Positions 49,776-57,517 of a stretch of DNA of 64,000 bases are shown here, in pieces (position 1 is the stretch's first letter; each line of letters starts with the position of its first letter). A program made the translations under genes and the position numbers. Location of the stretch: NCBI GenBank assembly GCA_002342685.1, contig DDQN01000089.1, positions 91,471 through 155,470 of the forward strand, read 5' to 3'. This DNA is from Vibrio sp. UBA2441. Lineage in GTDB: Bacteria > Pseudomonadota > Gammaproteobacteria > Enterobacterales > Vibrionaceae. Under the pieces are notes generated by a model. It saw only the letters and a list, made by a program, of their open reading frames with translations. It searched no databases and was not told the origin of the DNA.

Positions 49776-50685
49776 ATTTTAGCTTCTTCATCATCAGTTG
49801 ATGTTTTTCCAACCAAAAATCTTTAAAGTGCTCAGCCACGGACGATACCTTCCCTTTCGGGTGATAATACAAGTTCAACGTCCAGGTACTCGTTTGAAAG
49901 TCTGTTAATAACGCGGATAATTTTCCATTCTCTATATTATTATTAACAATAAAGCTGGGTAAGTAACCGACTCCCGCCCCATTCAATACGCCTTGCAGTA
50001 GAAGGTCGCTATCATTCACTTCAATCGACTTGGGAATTTTAACTATTTGTGACTCTTCGTCTCTGGTAAATACCCAGTCATTGCTTCCTGTCAAGGTGGT
50101 CGCAAACAAACAACGATGCTGTTTTAGGTCTGCGGGTTGCTTAGGTAAGGTTTTATTGTTTAGATATTGAGGTGCAGAAACAACAACAAATGGATATGAC
50201 ATAAGCTCTCTACGAACCAATAATAAATCTCTCTCCCTGTAACCTTGATAGTTGGCAATCGCACTTACCGCAAAATCGACGTTAGTCGCATCATCTAATG
50301 CCCAAGGCGTTATATTTAAATTAAAAGTAACATCGGGATACTGAGCCAAATAGTCACTGACAATGGGCATCAAAAAGTGATTCGCGTAGACAGGCGTACA
50401 GCTAATATCAATATGACCCTTTTGGTAAGATTGAAATCCCTGAACTTCCCGAATAACGGCCTCCGAACGGTCAACTAACGGCGCATATTCATTAAAAAGT
50501 TTAATACCCGCAGGTGTGGGTGTCAGCAATCGATTATTACGCCGATACAGAGGGGTCCCCATTTTCAGCTCCAATTCCTGAAGCCAACGACTGCCTGCAG
50601 ATACCGATATTTTAAACTGCTTGGATGCAGCGGAAATTGAATTTAACCTTACCACGTAGATAAAAAAAGCCATTTTATCTAACAT
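49774..50685 (-). CDS. LysR-family regulator 1
   Basis: A 303-residue LysR-type regulator. The helix-turn-helix occupies about residues 15-36 (NSISAASKQFKISVSAGSRWLQELE) and the effector domain follows from about residue 90 (GHIDISCTPVYANHFLMPIVSDY). SVSAGSRWLQ is unlike the usual SQPALSRQI helix, though the class allows variation. It lies 13 bases downstream of a second LysR gene on the same strand and convergent with the TAXI gene, so the two regulators probably share a transcript. They may separately control the two flanking catabolic operons. Confidence 0.88.
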   Translation of the reverse strand: MLDKMAFFIYVVRLNSISAASKQFKISVSAGSRWLQELELKMGTPLYRRNNRLLTPTPAGIKLFNEYAPLVDRSEAVIREVQGFQSYQKGHIDISCTPVYANHFLMPIVSDYLAQYPDVTFNLNITPWALDDATNVDFAVSAIANYQGYRERDLLLVRRELMSYPFVVVSAPQYLNNKTLPKQPADLKQHRCLFATTLTGSNDWVFTRDEESQIVKIPKSIEVNDSDLLLQGVLNGAGVGYLPSFIVNNNIENGKLSALLTDFQTSTWTLNLYYHPKGKVSSVAEHFKDFWLEKHQLMMKKLK

Positions 50686-50698
50686 AATGCTTCTCGCT

Positions 50699-51622
50699 CT
50701 ATTTTAATTTATTATCAGACACAGCACCGAGCTGATCCACAATCCACTGGTTAAATTGATATACTTTTCTGGAAGTTAATCGGTAGTTAGGAACGATAAC
50801 GTAGTACCCATACCCACTCGAGATCGAAAGCCCCATAAGATTACTCAAGGTTTGGTCATCCATTAAATTTTGCACCATAAAATCTGGCAGCAATGCGGTT
50901 CCCCGTTGATTTTTGACGGCCTCTAACGACATATAAAAATGCTCGAAACCTACTCCATAAAAACAACTATTTTGCGTCAAAGCTTGCTCTTTCTTAAACT
51001 GCTCCCAGAGTTGTGGCCTAGTTACCTGAGGAATCAAAATGAGCTTATCAAAACTGTCTCTGTTGACTATTTTTTTATTTCTAACCCAGTCAGCGGAAGC
51101 CACCAACAACAATTTTTCTTTATGCAACAACGTCGCATTTTCGTAATGTTTGGCTATAGGTAAGCATCGGATATAGATATCGCTATCCCCGTTCATGCCT
51201 TTGACCTGTCCATCCCCTGTTTTGACCCTAACTCTAATATTTGAATGTTTCTGGTTAAAGGCTTCAATGTTAGGAATAAGCCAAAGGCTGGCAAATGAAG
51301 GCGTGACATTGACGGTAAGAACTTCTTCCTCTTCATAGGTCTGAAGAATACTTGCTGTGCTGTGTTGTATTATTTCCAACGCTTCAGAAATCTTTGGCAG
51401 GTAGCGTTTTCCCGTACTGGACAATGTAATGCCACTAATATGTCGTTCAAACAACGGCTGCCCCAATAATTGTTCAAGCACCGCGATCTGTTTACTTACC
51501 GCCCCTTGAGTGATAGACAGCTCATCGGCAGCTTTAGAAAAACTCATATTGTTCGCGACGGCAACAAAGGTGCGCAATGCCTTTATTGATGGGAGTTCAC
51601 TTCCTTTCAGCATAATTTTCAT
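50699..51622 (-). CDS. LysR-family regulator 2 (GcvA-like)
   Basis: A 307-residue LysR regulator with the GcvA-like start LPSIKALRTFVAVANNMSFSKAADELSITQGAVSKQIAVLEQLLGQPLF (helix-turn-helix about 27-48). The effector domain carries the family's SFASLWLIPNIEAF stretch. It is divergent from the thiolase gene with a 215-base gap and is followed 13 bases later by the other LysR gene. Likely activator of the thiolase/CoA-transferase operon. The start at 51622 follows GGAATA; an ATG at 51613 is possible. Confidence 0.88.
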   Translation of the reverse strand: MKIMLKGSELPSIKALRTFVAVANNMSFSKAADELSITQGAVSKQIAVLEQLLGQPLFERHISGITLSSTGKRYLPKISEALEIIQHSTASILQTYEEEEVLTVNVTPSFASLWLIPNIEAFNQKHSNIRVRVKTGDGQVKGMNGDSDIYIRCLPIAKHYENATLLHKEKLLLVASADWVRNKKIVNRDSFDKLILIPQVTRPQLWEQFKKEQALTQNSCFYGVGFEHFYMSLEAVKNQRGTALLPDFMVQNLMDDQTLSNLMGLSISSGYGYYVIVPNYRLTSRKVYQFNQWIVDQLGAVSDNKLK

Positions 51623-51715
51623 TATTCCATTAACGAATACAAACGAGTCTATTTTTATTCATTTTGCTTTGAAAAACAAACTATAGAAACTCAGCAAAAA
51701 CGCATTTAACATCAT

Positions 51716-51769
51716 AAAATCAGCATGTAACATTCAGTTTGCATTTTTTCAAATCCAGTTCCTGATTTT
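51716..51769. promoter_or_regulatory. Separated inverted half-sites in the LysR/thiolase gap
   Basis: AAAATCAG (51716-51723) and CTGATTTT (51762-51769) are exact complements with centres 46 bases apart. LysR tetramers often bind two sites spaced this way upstream of the divergent target. The link to regulator 2 is positional only. Confidence 0.35.
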
Positions 51770-51837
51770 GAATATATACTAAATATGAGATTTCTTCATA
51801 CACTGATTAGAGAATAAACGGCTAACTAAGGTGTATT

Positions 51838-53058
51838 ATGGACCCTATCTATATTGTTGCAGCTAAAAGAACCCCCATTGGTGCATTTTCAGGTGCGCTT
51901 TCGACCATTGCTGCCGCAAAGCTTGGTGCTATTGCAATAGAAGGAGCCATTGCACATTGTGGTATCGACAAGTCTTATATTGACGAAGTAATCACAGGTA
52001 ATGTCATTAATGCAGGACAAGGTATGGGCCCCGGCAGACAAGCATCAATCCTTGCAGGCATTCCAGAAACAACTCCAGCGTATAGCGTAAATATGATATG
52101 CGGAAGCGGTATGAAATCAATAATGGACGCCGCGGCGCATATTCGTGCAAGTGACGCTGATATTGTCGTTGCTTGCGGTATGGAAAATATGTCCCAGATC
52201 CCTTACCTATTACCCAATAAAATAAGATCTGGAATTAAGCTTGGTCACCAAACCATGGAAGACGCTCTAATCAAAGACGGGCTTACCGATGCTTTTCAGC
52301 AATATCATATGGGGGTGACCGCCGAGAATATCGCCGATAAATATGCCATTAGCCGCGAACAACAGGATGCGTTCGCCGTCCAGAGCCAACACAAAGCAGG
52401 CAAAGCAATTTCAGACAATACCTTCGCTGATGAAATCGTTCCTGTCTCTATCAGCAGTAGAAAAGGCCAAGTATGGGTTAATCAAGACGAATACCCAAAA
52501 CCGGAGACCAATATAGATACACTGGCTTCCCTTCGTCCAGCGTTTAAAAAAGAGGGCACTGTAACCGCGGGAAATGCCTCAGGGCTCAATGATGGTGCGG
52601 CAACTCTTATTCTTGCTTCGAAAGAGGCAGTAGAAAAACATCACCTACAACCTATCGCTGAAATTGTTTCGTACGCTCAGGCTGGAGTTGCTCCCGAATA
52701 CATGGGACTAGGCCCTGTACCCGCAATAGAAAAAGCACTCAATAAAAGCAACTGCACGCTTGATGATATAGAGGTTATCGAATTAAACGAAGCCTTTGCA
52801 GCGCAAGCTCTAGGAGTCATGACAGCACTTTCTGACCAGCATAAAGTCCCATTAAACATTCTCCAAAAACGAACCAACCCCAATGGCGGAGCGATAGCTT
52901 TAGGACACCCACTTGGCGCTTCTGGTACCCGTATTCTTGTATCACTACTGCATGAACTGAAAAGAAGTCAAAAACAACTGGGGTTAGCTTCGCTCTGTAT
53001 TGGTGGCGGAATGGGCACAGCAGTTATCGTCCGCCGACTATCAGATCCTGTTATTTAA
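51838..53058 (+). CDS. atoB: Acetyl-CoA acetyltransferase (thiolase)
   Basis: A 406-residue thiolase that splits acetoacetyl-CoA into two acetyl-CoA or does the reverse. The nucleophile is Cys88 in NMICGSGMKS, His357 lies in GGAIALGHPLGASG and Cys387 in SLCIGGGMG, so the active site is complete. AAGG stands seven bases before the ATG. The CoA-transferase subunit genes follow at 9 bases and an 8-base overlap, which makes this an ato-type operon oriented for acetoacetate breakdown. It is divergent from LysR regulator 2. Confidence 0.93.
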   Translation: MDPIYIVAAKRTPIGAFSGALSTIAAAKLGAIAIEGAIAHCGIDKSYIDEVITGNVINAGQGMGPGRQASILAGIPETTPAYSVNMICGSGMKSIMDAAAHIRASDADIVVACGMENMSQIPYLLPNKIRSGIKLGHQTMEDALIKDGLTDAFQQYHMGVTAENIADKYAISREQQDAFAVQSQHKAGKAISDNTFADEIVPVSISSRKGQVWVNQDEYPKPETNIDTLASLRPAFKKEGTVTAGNASGLNDGAATLILASKEAVEKHHLQPIAEIVSYAQAGVAPEYMGLGPVPAIEKALNKSNCTLDDIEVIELNEAFAAQALGVMTALSDQHKVPLNILQKRTNPNGGAIALGHPLGASGTRILVSLLHELKRSQKQLGLASLCIGGGMGTAVIVRRLSDPVI

Positions 53059-53067
53059 GGAGTCATT

Positions 53068-53730
53068 ATGAATAAAATATCCAATGCAGCCATCGTCACT
53101 GAAAAACTGAAAAGTGGTATGACAGTAATGATTGGCGGCTTTATGGCAAATGGCGCACCTGAAACTCTAATTGACGAAATCCTAGACAGTGACATAACAG
53201 ACCTTACATTAATCAGTACAGATACAGGCATGCCAGAATCAGGGTCAGGCCGTTTAATCTGCGCAAAGCGAATCAAAAAATTATATGCATCGCATATTGG
53301 ATTAAACCCAGAAACCGGGCGACAAATGAACAGCGGTGAACTGGAAGTTGAACTGGTTCCGCAAGGCACTCTGGCAGAACGGATCCGCTCCGGAGGCGCT
53401 GGCTTAGGTGGCGTACTGACACCTACAGGGCTGGGAACCATTGTCGCTGACGGAAAACAAATCATCAAAGTGGATAATAAACACTATATTTTAGAAAAAC
53501 CACTGAAGGCAGACGTTGCCTTGATCAGAGGCTCTATCGTCGATTATAAGGGCAATGTGTTCTATAAAAAAACCACGCGAAATTTTAACCCATTGATGGC
53601 TACTGCAGCACAAACTGTCATCGCCGAAGCAGAACAGATTGTTGAAATAGGCGAAATCGAGCCTGAAGCCGTTCATACGCCTTCTATTTTTGTTAATTAC
53701 ATCGTTCAAGGGAGTCCCTATCATGGCTGA
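53068..53730 (+). CDS. atoD: Acetate/acetoacetate CoA-transferase alpha subunit
   Basis: The 220-residue product matches the AtoD/ScoA alpha subunit of 3-oxoacid CoA-transferases, the length of E. coli AtoD. Seen are the MIGGFMANGAPETLIDEI start and the CoA-binding GGAGLGGVLTPTGLGT segment near residues 109-124. Together with the beta subunit it moves CoA from an acyl-CoA to acetoacetate. A GGAG site precedes the ATG. The beta subunit gene overlaps its end by 8 bases. In this setting the donor could be the acyl-CoA that the BKACE reaction releases. Confidence 0.92.
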   Translation: MNKISNAAIVTEKLKSGMTVMIGGFMANGAPETLIDEILDSDITDLTLISTDTGMPESGSGRLICAKRIKKLYASHIGLNPETGRQMNSGELEVELVPQGTLAERIRSGGAGLGGVLTPTGLGTIVADGKQIIKVDNKHYILEKPLKADVALIRGSIVDYKGNVFYKKTTRNFNPLMATAAQTVIAEAEQIVEIGEIEPEAVHTPSIFVNYIVQGSPYHG

Positions 53731-54388
53731 CAATAAAGCAATTGAGCGAAGACAACGTATCGCCAAGCGAGTTGCTAAAGAACTCAAAGATGGCTATGTG
53801 GTTAATTTAGGCATTGGGCTTCCAACCATGGTCGCCGATCAAATCAGCGAAGACGTCACTGTTTTATTCCAATCAGAAAACGGCTTACTTGGTATTCAAG
53901 GCATGGTATCGGATGAAAACGTTGACCCGGACTTGGTGAATGCTGGAGGTCAGCCTATCACCGCGGTTCATGGCGCGGCCTATTTTGACAGCGCAGATTC
54001 CTTTGTCATTATCCGGGGGGGACATGTCGATGTCACCGTTCTCGGCGCCTTACAAGTGGACGAAAACGGTGACCTGGCCAATTGGATCATCCCGGGCAAG
54101 ATGGTACCGGGAATGGGTGGCGCTATGGACCTAGTAGTCGGGGCTAAAAAAGTAATAGTGGCAATGGAACACACAGCCAAAGGAAAAGCCAAGTTATTAA
54201 ATCGGTGTACATTGCCCTTAACAGCACAATCTCAAGTCAATATGATCGTCACTGAGTTAGGCGTAATTGAAATCACGACGCAAGGAATGTTGCTCACTGA
54301 AATTGCACAGGGAGTAACCATTGAGGAGATACAAAACGTAACCGAAGCAACATTGACTATCTCACCAACGCTTAAACAGATGGCATAG
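53723..54388 (+). CDS. atoA: Acetate/acetoacetate CoA-transferase beta subunit
   Basis: The 221-residue product is the catalytic beta subunit. The nucleophilic glutamate is Glu52 in the SENGLLG motif. NLGIGLPTMVAD and the GGHVDVTVLGALQVDENGDLANW stretch are typical. The ATG at 53723 lies inside the end of the alpha subunit gene (8-base overlap), so the two subunits are made in step. The stop ends one base before the stop of the convergent FIST-GGDEF gene; no terminator lies between them, so some antisense read-through is likely. Confidence 0.93.
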   Translation: MADNKAIERRQRIAKRVAKELKDGYVVNLGIGLPTMVADQISEDVTVLFQSENGLLGIQGMVSDENVDPDLVNAGGQPITAVHGAAYFDSADSFVIIRGGHVDVTVLGALQVDENGDLANWIIPGKMVPGMGGAMDLVVGAKKVIVAMEHTAKGKAKLLNRCTLPLTAQSQVNMIVTELGVIEITTQGMLLTEIAQGVTIEEIQNVTEATLTISPTLKQMA

Positions 54389-56182
54389 TTATTTGCCCGG
54401 TAGAAATCCACTTATACTTCTGTTACGTCCCTGGTTTTTAGCGTTATACAGGTATTCATCGCAGTGGTGAATTACCTCTGATGTTGATAATGCTGTTGCT
54501 TTCTCTAAAGTAATACAGCCAATACTCACTGTGATGTGATCATTGATATCTGAGCTATCATGCTCAATGGCTAGCGCTTCAATACCCTGATTAATTTCCT
54601 TACATATTTGTAGCGCACTGATTTGTCCGGTCTCAGGAAGTATCATTGCAAACTCCTCTCCGCCATAGCGCGAAGCAAGGCAATTCGCGGTCTCAGAGAT
54701 CTGGGCCAATACCTTACCCACCCTGGCAAGGCAACTGTCTCCTGCAACATGCCCATATAAGTCGTTATATCGCTTAAAGTAATCCACATCAATTAACATG
54801 AGAGACAAAGCAGTACCACCTGAATTCAGTTTTTCCAGCTCAGCGGCGAAGTTATCATCAAAAAACCGACGATTTCCCAGCTGAGTAAGAGCATCCAGAT
54901 TAGCCTGAGAAGCAAGCTGCTCAATCAGTGAATCAATCTCTCTTCCTGATTGATCAAGTAAATGGTGCAGCGTGCGCATCTTCTTAAACCTAATGGATTC
55001 CAAACGATCAAAATAGCGAAATGCCTCATGTCCTTCAAGGCAACCGGTATCACCACCACAACACTCTTTCAGCGATAGTGTAGTACTAGAATGAGACAGA
55101 AGTCGCGCGCGATTCGCCTTGTTATCCGAATAGTATTCACCGTAGGCAAAAAAACCACTGGTAGGGCATAAAGTATTAATAGGGTGCAGTTCAACCACAG
55201 TATCTTTCAGCAGCACTGAATGCCTTGCTGCACAGGAGTAGACAAAGTTCACTTGAGGACGAAATGCATATAATTTTTCATAAGTAGATCGCGCATCTTC
55301 GGCCACAGATCCTATATGGCAGATACCAAAACGAAGTTTCTCTCCTGCAGAATAGGTCTTCATATATTCAAACGAACCGTCTTCATGAACGGTGTGAGGA
55401 GAAGTGGTTACCTGCATCCCTTTTTTATCCCTCATTAACGGATACTCCATCACCGCACGGGGATTCTTATTTGAAGGTACTTCTCCCAAATAGTACCGAT
55501 AAATTTCGAGTGGTGGCTGTCCGTCTATCTCGTAAACCCGGTTACCTACAGCCTTAGTAATGGTGAACTGCTTTCCGATCGGCTCCCAACTGAGGCTATA
55601 GGTATTTAGCACTTCCAACTGTTTACCGCCGATTGACGCAAATGCAATGCCCCGATCGCTGATCCCGTCCTCAGTAAACACGAACGTTCTGCCTGACTGA
55701 TTGATCTCTGCTGCCTGTCCGCCAGCTATCGTCACTTCCGGAATCTGTTTTTGCAGCGCTCTGACAAACTTTTCACTATCAGCCTCCGGTAACAACACCG
55801 GACTGCTGCAAAAAGCCAACACTACTTTGATTTTCTGGCAATTGAAAACCTTGCCCATATCCTTACCCGCATCTTCTAAGGAATCATATTCCGGCAGAAG
55901 ATAGGAGGAAGTATAGGAGCTTTCGAAACAGACAACACTTATGATAATGGCTTCGCAGGTGGTTTTACTTCCGAGTATTTCACCAGCGGTACTGGTACCG
56001 ACAATTGGAACCAGAGGAAAACGACTTGTCAGCTCCGTTAGCAAATCATCGATGACACTCGTATCCTGTATGCTGGTAAATACTTGGATTAGATTTCTTT
56101 TTGCAGAAGTCAGGTCGATGATCTCTTCTGCCCTATCCAAATCGTTAGGCGACAAATATTGAAAATTAACGGATTTAATCAT
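54389..56182 (-). CDS. FIST-domain sensor with C-terminal GGDEF (diguanylate cyclase)
   Basis: A 597-residue cytoplasmic protein without membrane segments. Residues about 25-215 are a FIST N domain (IVGTSTAGEI, VTIAGGQAAE) and about 225-370 a FIST C domain (YEIDGQPPLEIYRYYLGE, FVYSCAARHSVL), a module thought to sense small ligands such as amino acids. After a helical linker the GGDEF domain (about 430-595) has DALTQLGNRRFFD, the substrate-side LIDVDYFKRYNDLYGHVAGD and an intact RYGGEEF. It should therefore make cyclic-di-GMP. Convergent with atoA, stop to stop. A cysteine-rich stretch (LKECCGGDTGC) sits in the linker. Confidence 0.9.
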   Translation of the reverse strand: MIKSVNFQYLSPNDLDRAEEIIDLTSAKRNLIQVFTSIQDTSVIDDLLTELTSRFPLVPIVGTSTAGEILGSKTTCEAIIISVVCFESSYTSSYLLPEYDSLEDAGKDMGKVFNCQKIKVVLAFCSSPVLLPEADSEKFVRALQKQIPEVTIAGGQAAEINQSGRTFVFTEDGISDRGIAFASIGGKQLEVLNTYSLSWEPIGKQFTITKAVGNRVYEIDGQPPLEIYRYYLGEVPSNKNPRAVMEYPLMRDKKGMQVTTSPHTVHEDGSFEYMKTYSAGEKLRFGICHIGSVAEDARSTYEKLYAFRPQVNFVYSCAARHSVLLKDTVVELHPINTLCPTSGFFAYGEYYSDNKANRARLLSHSSTTLSLKECCGGDTGCLEGHEAFRYFDRLESIRFKKMRTLHHLLDQSGREIDSLIEQLASQANLDALTQLGNRRFFDDNFAAELEKLNSGGTALSLMLIDVDYFKRYNDLYGHVAGDSCLARVGKVLAQISETANCLASRYGGEEFAMILPETGQISALQICKEINQGIEALAIEHDSSDINDHITVSIGCITLEKATALSTSEVIHHCDEYLYNAKNQGRNRSISGFLPGK

Positions 56183-56410
56183 CGGCCCCCACCAGATTAA
56201 GTAACTAATGATTAAAGCTTAGTAAGGATGCTGTTGATTTAAAGAAGATTCTTTATGCATTGTGAAGCAGCAGTCGTCATATAGCCAAACCAACTTCAGT
56301 TTCATATGTACAGGGCACTAAATGAATATCCGCAGACAGGTTAAGCATTACCAGTGAAGATGGTGGTAATGCGAGTAAGGATAACTGTTTTACTTAGAAA
56401 CTAAGTAAGG

Positions 56411-56453
56411 CTCGTTCCAATGCTCTGAAGTCATCCTTTAAAGCTGGAACGAG
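56411..56453. repeat. Inverted repeat with long loop downstream of mak
   Basis: CTCGTTCCA (56411-56419) is exactly complementary to TGGAACGAG (56445-56453), with a 25-base loop. It lies just after the mak stop on the minus strand. There is no U tract, so it may be a 3' RNA structure rather than a terminator. The rest of the 288-base gap shows nothing I recognise. Confidence 0.5.
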
Positions 56454-56470
56454 AGTCATAAATGATAGAA

Positions 56471-57379
56471 CTATTCTGCCGGCCAGAGCCAGGCGGCTCC
56501 ACGTACGCCACTAGAATCACCATGAACAGCGGCTTTTATTGGTGTATAGCATTCACCGCCAAAGGTATATTCTTCAAGTAATTTAGGAACAGTGTCATAT
56601 AATTGTTCAATATTACATACACCTCCAGCAAGAACCACTACATCAGGATCAATTATATTAATCACACTGGCAATAGATTTAGCAAGACGACGTTCATAAG
56701 CTTCAAGTGCCAACATCGCTGTTTCATCTCCTTGGGAAGCAAGCTCAGCAATCTCCTTTCCTTTTAAGAGGTTACCCGTACGCCTTTGGTAATCAGCACA
56801 TAATCCTGTTCCAGAGACAAACTGCTCTATACAACCGTGCTTACCACAATAACAAGGCGTTGAATCAGCAAAACTGCGCTCTTCTGCATCCTGCCATGGC
56901 AGAGGATTATGGCCCCACTCCCCACCAATGCCATTACCCCCGGCATGAGGAACACCTTTGATAACTAAGCCAGCACCAGCACCCGTACCCAAAATAAGTG
57001 CTAAAACAACGTCATACCCTTTGCCGGCACCATCAGTTGCTTCAGATACTGTCATGCAATTTGCGTCATTAGCCACCCGAACTTCCCGGCCTAATAGTTC
57101 CGATAAATCGATATCTAATGGCTGGCCATTCAACCAGGTGGAATTGGCATTTTTTACTTTCTTAGAATAAGGGGAAATAGTGCCCGGAATACCAATACCA
57201 ACGGTTCCACTTGTTCCGGTGGCCTCTTCCGCGTCGTCAACTAACCCTTTAATGGCCTGTAACGTTTTTGGGTATGATCCTTTTGGTGTATCGACCCTTT
57301 TGCGAAACAACTCTTCGCCAGAGTCTGACAGGGCAATTACTTCAATTTTTGTACCGCCTAAATCGATGCCTATTCTCAT
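56471..57379 (-). CDS. mak: ROK-family fructokinase Mak
   Basis: The 302-residue product has the same length as E. coli Mak and matches it closely (GIDLGGTKIEVIALSDSGE, VKNANSTWLNGQP, GDSSGVRGAAWLWP). It phosphorylates fructose, or other hexoses weakly, with ATP. The ROK zinc site is visible: His157 and Cys176, Cys178 and Cys183 in CYCGKHGC. ATP-binding DLGGTK is at residues 6-11 and the catalytic aspartate is in VANDANC (Asp105). A single gene downstream of the HD-GYP gene, separated from it by a terminator. Confidence 0.94.
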   Translation of the reverse strand: MRIGIDLGGTKIEVIALSDSGEELFRKRVDTPKGSYPKTLQAIKGLVDDAEEATGTSGTVGIGIPGTISPYSKKVKNANSTWLNGQPLDIDLSELLGREVRVANDANCMTVSEATDGAGKGYDVVLALILGTGAGAGLVIKGVPHAGGNGIGGEWGHNPLPWQDAEERSFADSTPCYCGKHGCIEQFVSGTGLCADYQRRTGNLLKGKEIAELASQGDETAMLALEAYERRLAKSIASVINIIDPDVVVLAGGVCNIEQLYDTVPKLLEEYTFGGECYTPIKAAVHGDSSGVRGAAWLWPAE

Positions 57380-57469
57380 TTATGCTCTCTCTAACCTGTT
57401 GATGACAATTAGGTAAGTTTGAATAATCTCACCGAACCTGTCTGTGCTAGCGATCAAAGGATACAAAAA

Positions 57470-57493
57470 AGCCCCGAAACAAAATTCAGGGCT
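57470..57493 (-). terminator. Terminator of the HD-GYP gene
   Basis: On the minus strand AGCCCTGAA pairs with TTCGGGGCT (one G-U pair), followed by six Ts. It lies 25 bases after the HD-GYP stop. Confidence 0.85.
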
Positions 57494-57517
57494 CAATGAC
57501 AACGCTGATTAATCTAA

